Below, piece after piece: positions 24,986 to 30,699 of a stretch of 37,177 nucleotides of DNA. The position numbers were made by a program, and so were the translations under genes. The notes under the pieces are model-generated. The model saw only the letters and a list, made by a program, of their open reading frames with translations. It did not search any database and was not told the origin of the DNA. Positions within the stretch are counted from its first letter, which is position 1. The number at the start of each line of letters is the position of its first letter. The stretch comes from a virus: IMG/VR virus record IMGVR_UViG_3300030419_001668, positions 1 through 37,177 of that record; one strand, 5' to 3'.

Positions 24986-25209
24986 TCATCAAGGATCTAG
25001 TAGCTCGAAACGGGAGCTACACAAATAAGAATGGCGAAGAAAAAAAGCGCTATGTCAAAGTAGGCAATCTTCACGAGAACGATGACGGAGGTCAATACAT
25101 TACGCTGTTCTCTCATATCAATCTCGCTGGAATCGAGAGGCAGGAAGGCAGGGATTCCATAACCGTGTCGATGTTCGACCGAAGGGAGAGTTTAGATGGA
25201 GCTTTCTGA
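24982..25209 (+). CDS. Conserved small phage protein beside recombination genes
   Basis: Encodes 75 residues. Beta-rich pattern: KKRYVKVGNLHENDDGGQYITLFSH (about 22-46, described in two strands) and DSITVSMFD near the end. Similar short proteins accompany phage recombination genes, and the strand pattern could fit an OB-like single-strand DNA-binding fold, but that is inference. It starts in an ATGA overlap with the exonuclease and overlaps the next gene by 14 bp. Confidence 0.65.
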   Translation: MIIKDLVARNGSYTNKNGEEKKRYVKVGNLHENDDGGQYITLFSHINLAGIERQEGRDSITVSMFDRRESLDGAF

Positions 25210-25396
25210 AGAAGAGAAAAAAGCGATAGCGAGGGAAGTCGATGCGAACTACACGCGAAAGCGTAGGGCTGAGAAAAAAGAACGGGGATGGCAACCCCTC
25301 TGGCTTGAGGTCCACGACGAGGACAGGGTTGCTATAAAGCGATATGCCAAGCGATTGAAAGACAGGAGGCTCAACGATGTATCCACAGACGGCTGA
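25196..25396 (+). CDS. Small basic helical protein
   Basis: Encodes 66 residues, strongly basic and helical (SEEEKKAIAREVDANYTRKRRAEKK split across two helices, then RVAIKRYAKRLKDRRLND). The start overlaps the preceding gene by 14 bp and the end overlaps the next by 20 bp. There is no recognised family. Charge and position among recombination and DNA-binding genes suggest nucleic-acid binding. Confidence 0.6.
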   Translation: MELSEEEKKAIAREVDANYTRKRRAEKKERGWQPLWLEVHDEDRVAIKRYAKRLKDRRLNDVSTDG

Positions 25397-25589
25397 AGTG
25401 TTAGCGATGCTTAGAAAAGGCCCAGTGTCAAACAAAGACGCATACCCCAAAGGGATATACCGTCTTGGCGCTAGGGTCTATGACCTGAGAAAAATGGGTT
25501 TTGACATCAAGACGGTGAATAGAACAGGGAGGAACAAACGTAACAGAAAAGTATCGTGGGCCTCCTATGTGCTGGTCTCGTCGCCGTGA
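25377..25589 (+). CDS. Winged-helix DNA-binding protein (HTH_39-like)
   Basis: Encodes 70 residues. The pattern TAEVLAMLRKGPVSNKDAYP, then GIYRLGARVYDLRKMGFDIKT fits the small phage helix-turn-helix family with the core 'rLaarIyDLRk.Gy.I'. It probably binds DNA as a regulator or accessory factor. ATG 25377 has a strong ribosome site (CAGGAGG, 25363-25369). It is a candidate regulator for the early promoters. Its stop overlaps the GTG of the next gene (GTGA). Confidence 0.75.
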   Translation: MYPQTAEVLAMLRKGPVSNKDAYPKGIYRLGARVYDLRKMGFDIKTVNRTGRNKRNRKVSWASYVLVSSP

Positions 25590-25933
25590 ACAAGCTGAGC
25601 CGGAGAGAGGAGCGCCCGTGGGGTCATTTCAAAAATATCGCGGGCGGCTCTCGATGGAAGGTCAAGCTCATCACTGTGAAACCAAAACAGGCTTTGAGTT
25701 TACAATCGCACAAGAATCGGTCTGAGCACTGGACGATTGTATGCGGGAAAGCCACTGTAACGCTCTCTGACGAACGCCACTACTTGTCCGAAGGGCAATC
25801 TATCTTCATTGTCAAAAACGCCGTACACAGGCTTCAGAATGACACTGATGATGATTTGATGGTTGTAGAGGTACAGACAGGGAATTGCAGTGAGTCAGAC
25901 ATCACTCGTTACGATGATAAATACGGAAGATAA
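25586..25933 (+). CDS. Mannose-6-phosphate isomerase type II-like cupin
   Basis: Encodes 115 residues from GTG 25586, which overlaps the previous stop (GTGA); an upstream in-frame GTG at 25556 lies inside the previous gene. The sequence is a near-textbook C-terminal cupin of bifunctional ManC/AlgA enzymes: RPWGHFKNI, LSLQSHKNRSEHWTIV (the metal-binding H, R/E and H), SIFIVKNAVHRLQN, then VVEVQTG and DITRYDDKYGR. In cells this domain interconverts fructose-6-P and mannose-6-P for GDP-mannose synthesis. Here it stands alone without the guanylyltransferase domain, so it is an auxiliary metabolic gene possibly feeding the glycosyltransferase cassette. Confidence 0.88.
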   Translation: MNKLSRREERPWGHFKNIAGGSRWKVKLITVKPKQALSLQSHKNRSEHWTIVCGKATVTLSDERHYLSEGQSIFIVKNAVHRLQNDTDDDLMVVEVQTGNCSESDITRYDDKYGR

Positions 25934-25939
25934 AAAAAG

Positions 25940-25959
25940 GGGGGGATGTGCTTCCCCCC
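25940..25959 (-). terminator. G/C hairpin, terminator-like on the minus strand
   Basis: GGGGGGA (25940-25946) pairs with TCCCCCC (25953-25959) around TGTGCT. Seven A residues precede it on the + strand, so on the minus strand the hairpin is followed by seven T, the form of an intrinsic terminator for antisense transcripts. On the + strand no T run follows (AAGGGTCAG), although it could still act as a 3' stability hairpin for the cupin gene ending at 25933. Confidence 0.5.
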
Positions 25960-25985
25960 AAGGGTCAGTTGAGGTAAATTTAAAA

Positions 25986-26009
25986 GCGAGGGTGGAAAAC
26001 CACCCCCGC
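25986..26009 (+). other. AAAA-capped stem-loop before mini-ORF
   Basis: GCGAGGGTGG (25986-25995) and CCACCCCCGC (26000-26009) pair in 9 of 10 positions around an AAAA loop. It ends 8 bp before the GGAGACGA ribosome site of the mini-ORF at 26027. It may protect or regulate that leader; no T run follows. Confidence 0.5.
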
Positions 26010-26026
26010 ATCACTTCGGAGACGAA

Positions 26027-26125
26027 ATGATCGTCAAGGCTCGACCAAAAGCCTTGGTAAAAATAGCGGCGTTGCGAGGGCCGTCGCTACCCCTACAGTC
26101 GAGATTATACTCCTCTGTAGATTAA
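26027..26125 (+). CDS. Mini-ORF with early-gene ribosome signature
   Basis: A 32-codon ORF (starting MIVKARPKALVKIAALRG, basic) too short for routine callers. Its main support is the leader GGAGACGA (26018-26025), shared with annotated early genes at 21916, 22209, 22700, 29371, 29962 and 30701. Spacing from the end of the signature to the ATG is unusually short (1 nt), similar to the 22700 gene where GGAGACGA is followed by AA. It may be a real small peptide, or a leader or regulator of the operon downstream. Confidence 0.4.
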   Translation: MIVKARPKALVKIAALRGPSLPLQSRLYSSVD

Positions 26126-26212
26126 AAACAAAGCCGCGCCGGACTCCCCCCGCTAGCATGGGACTTGTTTGTGGTCGCTGGGAAGAAAAGCAAACACAAA
26201 AAGAGAGGAATT

Positions 26213-26302
26213 ATGGACCTACCCCTGTCCCCCTCGACGGTGAAGGCTCGAAAGAGCTTTTTCATACGGAAGAACTACCGGAGTCTTTTTGAGGCTTTTT
26301 GA
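26213..26302 (+). CDS. Candidate mini-ORF (29 residues)
   Basis: ATG 26213 follows AGAGAGGA (26202-26209) at slightly short spacing. The peptide MDLPLSPSTVKARKSFFIRK and nine more residues ends in aromatic FEAF. It is basic and fills an otherwise gene-free interval. There is no homology I can recall. It could equally be chance; support is the ribosome site and the lack of another gene here. Confidence 0.3.
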   Translation: MDLPLSPSTVKARKSFFIRKNYRSLFEAF

Positions 26303-26375
26303 AAGTAGGCTAGGAGAAATAAGCCTAATACCCTTTCACCGGAAAGTGGGGGAACTATGTCTAAAGGAGAGGTAA

Positions 26376-26696
26376 ATGGAAATTGACAAAGAATTGTTAG
26401 AGGATTTTGAGAGTCACCGGAAAGAGATAAAAAAGCCTTTGACCGAGAGGGCTAAGAAAATACTGATCAAAAAACTGAAGGCTTTGTCCTCGGAAGGCTA
26501 CGATGTGAATATTCTGTTAGAGGATGCAATCATAAACGGATGGCAGTCGGTATGGCCGAATGAGAATGCGAAAAGAAAAATACGACCTGCAAGCCATAAA
26601 GTTGGGGGTCTCAAGGTCATCGTGAATAGCGTGGACCGTGAGGGTGGTAAAAAACATTTAGGCGAATTGCTGACGAGGTTTAGAAAAAATGGCTAG
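26376..26696 (+). CDS. Replication-protein C-terminal-like small protein
   Basis: Encodes 106 residues. Residues 1-55 read LLEDFESHRKEIKKPLTERAK...LSSEGYDVNILLEDAIINGWQSVWP, the pattern found at the C-terminal end of many phage replication initiators and DnaT-like proteins (a fish-hook domain ending in 'aI.nGW.glfp'). Here it stands alone, without the N-terminal winged helix. The next gene contains a winged-helix-like domain, so the two may be a split initiator. Ribosome site AAAGGAGAGG upstream of ATG 26376. It overlaps the next gene by 8 bp. Confidence 0.6.
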   Translation: MEIDKELLEDFESHRKEIKKPLTERAKKILIKKLKALSSEGYDVNILLEDAIINGWQSVWPNENAKRKIRPASHKVGGLKVIVNSVDREGGKKHLGELLTRFRKNG

Positions 26697-26988
26697 TGCG
26701 TTGACAAGTTTGGTCGGGCATATGTTAGATGCCGACAAGATAAAAATGAAAGAGGCGAAAGCGAAGTGGATCGACTCTAAGAAAAAAGAGACTTACGCGA
26801 CAAGGTGCTACTCGTTGCTCGAAGAGAAAGGGCCGATGACCCCAGATGAATGTGTAAAATATTTTGAGAAAAATCCGTTCCGAAACAAGGATGAAAAGTT
26901 GTTGGTGCGGCAGGCGTTAGCGAAGCTCGCAACGCGAGGAGTGATCAGAAAACTAGGCCACGGGTTGTACGATGTCGAGCGCTCGTAA
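26689..26988 (+). CDS. Winged-helix-like protein
   Basis: Encodes 99 residues. After a basic N-terminal helix (about 20-35), residues about 40-96 form a winged-helix pattern: YSLLEEKGPMTPDECVKYFEK, then LVRQALAKLATRGVIRKLGHGLYDV. The 'L..rG.I.r.g.g.Y' ending is the wing of many phage DNA-binding proteins. It overlaps genes on both sides (8 and 17 bp). It is probably a regulator or replication initiator partner of the preceding gene. Confidence 0.6.
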   Translation: MASALTSLVGHMLDADKIKMKEAKAKWIDSKKKETYATRCYSLLEEKGPMTPDECVKYFEKNPFRNKDEKLLVRQALAKLATRGVIRKLGHGLYDVERS

Positions 26989-27346
26989 ATTCATATTGCG
27001 TTCAGGCGCGATCAAGGCTCGGTGTCTTGAGATAATTCAGTCGTTACCGGAGAAACCGATTTACGAAATCTCGATTAAGAAACACGTTAAAGGAGGAAGC
27101 ACGGAGAGCAAAAATTTCTACCGTCTTTGCGTCAGGATTATTGCAAACGAATTGGGATACGACCCCGAAGAGATGCATCAGGCGCTCAAGAAAATGTATT
27201 TGAGTCCGAAAATCGTGAACATCAACGGCAGGGACGTTGAGATAACGCCTAGCACGACGGAGATGAATCAAGAAGAGGTTTCAGCATACACTGATAGAGT
27301 TTTACAATTTGCGGCAGAGCAGGGGATAGAAATTGGCAGGAATTAA
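26972..27346 (+). CDS. NinB/Orf-like recombination-associated protein
   Basis: Encodes 124 residues. ESKNFYRLCVRIIANELGYDPEEMH, then ALKKMYLSPK, and ITPSTTEMNQEEVSAYTDRVLQFAAE...GIEIG match a phage family I associate with NinB/Orf recombination mediators (ends in a 'STt.l...ef..y...v...a.e.Gi.ip' pattern). NinB binds ssDNA and helps load annealases. It is followed by a NinG-like gene, the same order as in lambdoid nin regions. The family call is by pattern memory, so moderate. Confidence 0.55.
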   Translation: MSSARKFILRSGAIKARCLEIIQSLPEKPIYEISIKKHVKGGSTESKNFYRLCVRIIANELGYDPEEMHQALKKMYLSPKIVNINGRDVEITPSTTEMNQEEVSAYTDRVLQFAAEQGIEIGRN

Positions 27347-27776
27347 AATCACAGCAGCAGACAAATGGTTCAGCCTCGCGATACGCGAAGCTAATAACTG
27401 GGTCTGTGAATCGTCAGGGGTGATCGATGAGCTTGGGCGGAGCCAAGGTTCGAGCAGAGGAATGGAGTGCTGTCACATTTTCGGGAGACGCTCTCGGAAT
27501 ACAAGATGGTATCCTCTAAATGCTTTTTGTCTGACGACAGCACAACACTTTTACTTCACTGAAAGGCCGTTGGAGTTTACGGATTTTGTAAAACAAAAAC
27601 TCGGTGACGGCGCTTACGAAATATTGCTAGAGCGCTCCCGTGATGTTTATATAAAATACACAAAGGAGGAGCGCGACAAGATAATCCCTAAACACTACCG
27701 AGATGAGTATCGCCGGATGCGAGCGTTAAGGAAGGAAGGAGAGGCAGGGCCGATCAAGTTGATTAGCTATGACTGA
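27333..27776 (+). CDS. NinG/HNH-like nuclease with degenerate zinc ligands
   Basis: Encodes 147 residues from TTG 27333 (AGGGG at 27321-27325). KWFSLAIREANNWVCESSG, MECCHIFGRRSRNTRWYPLNAFCL and FTERPLEFTDFVKQKLG match phage NinG/HNH-like proteins, which usually read CxxCG...eCcHi.gRr...RW.p.N...LCxxHH..FTe.P..F. Here the second Cys of the first pair is Ser (CESS), and the later LCxxHH block is LTTAQH. So at least two expected metal ligands are changed. It may be inactive as a nuclease or use another site. Overlaps both neighbours. Confidence 0.6.
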   Translation: MAGIKITAADKWFSLAIREANNWVCESSGVIDELGRSQGSSRGMECCHIFGRRSRNTRWYPLNAFCLTTAQHFYFTERPLEFTDFVKQKLGDGAYEILLERSRDVYIKYTKEERDKIIPKHYRDEYRRMRALRKEGEAGPIKLISYD

Positions 27777-27966
27777 GAAAATCGACCAAGATCGTCTGGA
27801 CGAGTTGTATAATCTGGAGGTGAGGCGCAGGGAGAAGGAAGGCGAAACATTGTTGAAGTTTGTGTCTACGAAAGCGCTGGAAAAAGAGTTGCGGCGCAGG
27901 ACTAAAAAAGCGAGTACAATCGAAAAATGGCCGACACAGCAAAATTTTTCACTAGAGCCGAATTGA
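27769..27966 (+). CDS. Small charged hypothetical protein
   Basis: Encodes 65 residues, almost entirely charged helix (QDRLDELYNLEVRRREKEGE, then KALEKELRRRTKK). It starts inside the last codons of the NinG-like gene and its 3' end overlaps the endolysin by 40 bp. There is no family I know. The tight overlap at both ends supports translation, though the tail overlapping the peptidase gene may not be conserved. Confidence 0.5.
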   Translation: MTEKIDQDRLDELYNLEVRRREKEGETLLKFVSTKALEKELRRRTKKASTIEKWPTQQNFSLEPN

Positions 27967-28307
27967 GTTGTTCGCACTGCGGCAAGTGCGAAATGGACCA
28001 GTCATTTCTGGACTTGATAGACAGGCTTCGAACTGCTTACGACAAACCAATGTCGCTAAGCTCAGCGTACAGATGCGTAGAGCATCCCGTAGAAGTGAAG
28101 AAAAACAAAAGAGGCACACACACCTATGGCCGAGCAGTGGATGTCCGTGTCAGCACTGGTGAGGCGTTCAAGCTGTTAGAAATTATTTTAACACTGCCAT
28201 TTTCTGGTGTGGGCTTCAGCCAAAAGGGAGACCACAGCACAAGGTTCATTCACATTGATGACCTGACAGGTCCAGACTTTGTGAGGCCGACAATTTGGAG
28301 CTATTGA
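27927..28307 (+). CDS. Endolysin, M15-type peptidase
   Basis: Encodes 126 residues, the normal size for a single-domain M15_3 peptidase. FTRAELSCSHCG and SSAYRCVEHPVE lead to HTYGRAVDV, with H65 and D72 as zinc ligands, and FIHIDD with H109-x-D111 as the remaining ligand/catalytic pair. These enzymes cut peptidoglycan cross-bridges or L-Ala-D-Glu bonds. No signal peptide is visible, so export needs the holin; the membrane genes that follow immediately fit this. Neighbours: the EF-hand membrane protein starts 2 bp downstream. Confidence 0.87.
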   Translation: MADTAKFFTRAELSCSHCGKCEMDQSFLDLIDRLRTAYDKPMSLSSAYRCVEHPVEVKKNKRGTHTYGRAVDVRVSTGEAFKLLEIILTLPFSGVGFSQKGDHSTRFIHIDDLTGPDFVRPTIWSY

Positions 28308-28309
28308 AA

Positions 28310-28627
28310 ATGGACGACTTAAACCCAAAAGAGTTAATAAAAAAATTCGATCTCGACGGCTCCGGCACTGTCAGCCAAGACGAGGTGGAGCTGAGTAAGA
28401 GTTTAATTGAGTTGTCTCTGCGCGAAGAGAAAAGCCACAGCCACAGAAGGATGGCGTGGGTTGCTGTGGTTTCTATGTGTGTGTTTGCGTTGCTACCACT
28501 ACTTCCTTTCATCCCAGACAGTCGAGTGTCAACTCTTGAAGGCATATCTGACATCTTGTTTTTATCGCAAGCTTCTATTGTTGGGATGTACTTCGGGAGT
28601 TCGAGTTATATGAGCAAGAAGGGGTAG
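28310..28627 (+). CDS. EF-hand membrane protein in the lysis cassette
   Basis: Encodes 105 residues from ATG 28310 (GGAG at 28297-28300). A perfect 12-residue EF-hand loop, DLDGSGTVSQDE (D14-E25), sits at the N terminus with Ca2+ ligands at positions 1, 3, 5, 7 and 12. After a charged helix come two membrane segments, about 46-66 (MAWVAVVSMCVFALLPLLPF) and about 80-98. Similar genes occur in marine phage sequences, to my recollection, without assigned function. Placed between endolysin and holin, it may be a lysis regulator responding to Ca2+; that is inference. Confidence 0.75.
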   Translation: MDDLNPKELIKKFDLDGSGTVSQDEVELSKSLIELSLREEKSHSHRRMAWVAVVSMCVFALLPLLPFIPDSRVSTLEGISDILFLSQASIVGMYFGSSSYMSKKG

Positions 28628-28630
28628 GTC

Positions 28631-29008
28631 ATGTTTCAAATGTTGATAGGCCCGATAGCGAATCTTGCATCCACGTTTATGGAAAGCAAGGTAGAGAAAA
28701 CGAAGGCGAAAGCTAAAGCGCAGATCGCCAAAGCCGAAGCGGAAGCGGAAGTAATGAAGGTAGCCGCGACGCATGAGGCAGGCTGGGAAAAGATTATGGC
28801 GGAGGCCAGTAAGGATAGCTGGAAAGACGAAGCGTGGACCATTTTATTTATAGCCATAATCGCAGCATCGTTTTTTCCGTGGGCTAGACCTTACATCGCT
28901 GAAGGATTCGCGGCGCTGGAGACTGCGCCTGCGTGGTTCACTTACAGCGTTTATGCGAGCATCGCCGCAAGCTTTGGTTTACGAGGGATAAAAGGATTCA
29001 AGAAATGA
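28631..29008 (+). CDS. Holin, GTA 3-TM type
   Basis: Encodes 125 residues. A Lys/Ala/Glu-rich amphipathic helix (about 18-55) precedes KDSWKDEAWTILFIAIIAAS, a second hydrophobic stretch and YASIAASFGLRGIKGF near the end. This is the pattern of the 'holin of 3 TMs, for gene-transfer release' family, named from gene transfer agents of alphaproteobacteria but also common in phages. Holins make the membrane lesions that release endolysin. It lies 3 bp after the EF-hand gene and overlaps the next ORF (ATGA). Confidence 0.82.
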   Translation: MFQMLIGPIANLASTFMESKVEKTKAKAKAQIAKAEAEAEVMKVAATHEAGWEKIMAEASKDSWKDEAWTILFIAIIAASFFPWARPYIAEGFAALETAPAWFTYSVYASIAASFGLRGIKGFKK

Positions 29009-29232
29009 TAGACCTGATCCAAGTTGTAATGGTGGGGGCGATAGCTTGGGCGGCCTATGAGAATTTCACAGGGAGACGCGACCATGATAAAGACACACCT
29101 AAAAGCAAACAAAAGGCAAAGACTGCAAAGACTCAAAGTGCATCTAGCGGAACTGGTGGACGCACTGATATACCTCGTAAGCGCAACGCTCCTAGTCGGA
29201 AAGCTAAAAGCAAAACTGACGCGACAGGGTAA
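29005..29232 (+). CDS. Small N-terminally anchored membrane protein, spanin candidate
   Basis: Encodes 75 residues starting in an ATGA overlap with the holin. Residues about 3-20 are hydrophobic (LIQVVMVGAIAWAAYENF); the rest is a basic, Lys/Ser/Thr-rich tail. Location after a holin and the presence of a second membrane ORF in another frame (29084-29254) recall nested spanin genes, but there is no coiled coil. Function is therefore open. Confidence 0.55.
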   Translation: MIDLIQVVMVGAIAWAAYENFTGRRDHDKDTPKSKQKAKTAKTQSASSGTGGRTDIPRKRNAPSRKAKSKTDATG

Positions 29233-29254
29233 AACCGATTTTATAGACGACTGA
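29084..29254 (+). CDS. Overlapping small membrane ORF
   Basis: Encodes 56 residues in a different frame from the preceding gene, overlapping it for 149 bp. The start is preceded by GGGAGACGCGACC, a close match to the GGAGACGA leader of known early genes, which is the main support. A basic N-terminal helix (THLKANKRQRLQRLKVHL) leads to a membrane span (LVDALIYLVSATLLVG, about 27-42) and a charged tail. There is no lipobox, so it is not an Rz1-type lipoprotein. It may be an antiholin or regulator. Confidence 0.45.
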   Translation: MIKTHLKANKRQRLQRLKVHLAELVDALIYLVSATLLVGKLKAKLTRQGKTDFIDD

Positions 29255-29299
29255 TTGCAAAATAAATGTAAATAAATTCGCTTGGATGAAAAAAAAGAC

Positions 29300-29328
29300 T
29301 TGCAGGGACTTGTCATATAGATTATTAT
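29300..29328 (+). promoter_or_regulatory. Promoter P2 (sigma-70 type)
   Basis: TTGCAG (29300-29305), a 17-bp spacer and TATTAT (29323-29328). GACTTGTC (29307-29314) lies within the spacer, at the same distance from the -10 box as GACAAGTC in P3. It drives the pair of genes at 29371 and 29603. The leader downstream contains GACCAAATTTTAAGGAGACGA. Confidence 0.75.
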
Positions 29329-29370
29329 TCAATCTCACTTGACGGATGACCAAATTTTAAGGAGACGAAC

Positions 29371-29616
29371 ATGAGCAAAGCAAAAAGAAAAAGATTTGTG
29401 AAGGTTGCAGAATTGCGGGTCAATCGCGTTCTCGGATATTTCAGATTGATCGGGAACCTATCCAACAAAAACAACTACTCCTATACAGATGACGATGTTT
29501 TGAAGATACGCACTGCTCTGCAATTTAAGCTCGATGAAACAATGGAGAGATTGGAAGGCCGAGTGCAGAAAACTGAAACTTTTAAACTTGAAGGAGATGA
29601 TGATGAAATTGCATGA
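29371..29616 (+). CDS. Conserved hypothetical early protein (81 residues)
   Basis: Encodes 81 residues, basic at the N terminus and helical. The piece VNRVLGYFRLIGNLSNKNNY followed by YTDDDVLKIRTAL recalls a short phage family with the core 'i..lgNLSNk..Y.yt.edv.ki', whose function is unknown. It is first behind promoter P2, with the AAGGAGACGA leader. It overlaps the next gene's start by 14 bp. Confidence 0.65.
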   Translation: MSKAKRKRFVKVAELRVNRVLGYFRLIGNLSNKNNYSYTDDDVLKIRTALQFKLDETMERLEGRVQKTETFKLEGDDDEIA

Positions 29617-29830
29617 CCTTGATGACAAAACGAAAGCGATGGTGCTGAAAGACAACCCCACCGTGGCAATGGAGTTGAAAGAAGAAGAGCGCAAGAAACG
29701 CCAAGCTACTCGGTTCAACGCAGATGACGAGCGTACCTACGCGATCATGATGTTGAATGTCGTAGCGAAGCTCACCAAAAGTCAGCGGGCAAGAGTGCTA
29801 CGACGAGCTTGCAAGATGAATGAAAATTAA
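29603..29830 (+). CDS. Hypothetical protein (75 residues)
   Basis: Three ATG codons occur in tandem (29597, 29600, 29603); 29603 has the best spacing from AAGGAG (29591-29596). The product is helical and highly charged (KEEERKKRQATRFNADDE), with a C-terminal basic segment (TKSQRARVLRRAC). There is no recognised family. It is co-transcribed with the gene before it from P2 and followed by a G/C hairpin. Confidence 0.6.
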   Translation: MKLHDLDDKTKAMVLKDNPTVAMELKEEERKKRQATRFNADDERTYAIMMLNVVAKLTKSQRARVLRRACKMNEN

Positions 29831-29837
29831 CCAGAAC

Positions 29838-29856
29838 GGGGGGGCTTCGACCCCCC
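29838..29856 (+). terminator. G/C hairpin ahead of P3
   Basis: GGGGGG (29838-29843) pairs with CCCCCC (29851-29856) around a GCTTCGA loop, 8 bp after the preceding stop, followed by ATAAACC. It is placed where a terminator between the P2 and P3 units is expected, although no T run follows. Confidence 0.5.
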
Positions 29857-29888
29857 ATAAACCAAATAAAATATTTTCAATAAAACGC

Positions 29889-29917
29889 TTGCCAAGACAA
29901 GTCGGATAGATTACTAT
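29889..29917 (+). promoter_or_regulatory. Promoter P3 (sigma-70 type)
   Basis: TTGCCA (29889-29894), a 17-bp spacer and TACTAT (29912-29917). The spacer contains GACAAGTC (29896-29903), the reverse complement of the element in P1 and P2. The leader has CGACCAAACGGAGACGA before the ParB-like gene. Confidence 0.75.
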
Positions 29918-29961
29918 TAGTTTTCACTTAGACAACAACGACCAAACGGAGACGACTAACG

Positions 29962-30699
29962 ATGAATAAAGATTCCCGATTCGGCTTAACGCCCGAGGAA
30001 ACCAAAGGCTTGCTACTGTCGGTGGGGCAACGAGGTATGCGAACGCTATCACCCGTTGAAGTCGGAAGGCTTTTTGAAAAAATGAGAAAAAACGGCGCCA
30101 GTAAAAAGGATTGTGCAAGACTTGTTCACCTCGAGGGAGAGGACATGATTGACAAGTATTGCCGCTTGAAAAATCTTCCAGAAGATTTAGTTCAGGATGT
30201 GGGTTTTAGGGAACAAAATAGCAAGCTCGTCTTTTCAGTCGCAACTGAAATTGCACGCCTAGCGAACAAGAAGCGCTTCCCACAATTAGACAATGAAAGG
30301 GAGATGCAAGAGCTCGTATCGCTAGGGTTAGCTGGACATTTAACCGGACCAAAGACCCGTGAAATCTTGCAGCTAAGACAAAAAAATTTCCATCAAAGCC
30401 TTCAAGAATCGGTAGAACAAGTTTTTAAATCACGAAAGAAATCTATGGAACGCCGCATTGCTGTGGGACAAATAATGGGCCAAGCATTACGAGAATCGTT
30501 AAAGGAGCTGACACAACTAGAGCGAGACAAACGAGGTGCCATCGCACTTCGGAACTTAAACATTCTCAACTTGTCGGGGGTTTCCGTTGGCACGAAAAAG
30601 TTCACATTGATCGCCGATGGAGCTGCTATCCAGACAATTGACAGATTACCTGAGAACTTCGAGACCATTTTTTCAGAACAACTGAACGGAGACGACTAA
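29962..30699 (+). CDS. ParB-like DNA-binding protein
   Basis: Encodes 245 residues. Residues about 25-100 read LSPVEVGRLFEKMRKNGASKKDCARLVHLEG, then MIDKYCRLKNLPEDLVQDV, the helix-turn-helix layout of ParB/KorB-type proteins (sp.e.a.l...l...G.s...iA..l..s...v..yl.L..Lp..v...v). The N-terminal CTPase/ParB box is absent, so it is not a full ParB. The C-terminal half is helical and then beta-rich (GVSVGTKKFTLIADGAAIQ). It could organise DNA or regulate its own promoter P3. It is paired with the ArdC-like gene downstream (1 bp gap). Confidence 0.6.
   Translation: MNKDSRFGLTPEETKGLLLSVGQRGMRTLSPVEVGRLFEKMRKNGASKKDCARLVHLEGEDMIDKYCRLKNLPEDLVQDVGFREQNSKLVFSVATEIARLANKKRFPQLDNEREMQELVSLGLAGHLTGPKTREILQLRQKNFHQSLQESVEQVFKSRKKSMERRIAVGQIMGQALRESLKELTQLERDKRGAIALRNLNILNLSGVSVGTKKFTLIADGAAIQTIDRLPENFETIFSEQLNGDD

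Larger units (their letters stand above)
25934..26375. other. 442-bp interval with hairpins and two mini-ORFs
   Basis: No standard gene is present. It contains two hairpins (25940-25959 and 25986-26009), a 32-codon ORF at 26027 led by the early-gene ribosome signature GGAGACGA, a 29-codon ORF at 26213, and near 26337 a small dyad (CTTTC...GAAAG). I see no convincing promoter; TATACT at 26106 has no matching -35 box. It separates the recombination genes from the replication-like and lysis genes and could hold regulatory RNA or the replication origin. That suggestion is inference. Confidence 0.5.

Noticed and set aside
26106-26111. TATACT as a promoter -10 box for the 26376 operon
   Set aside because: No acceptable -35 box at 15-19 bp; not listed as a promoter.
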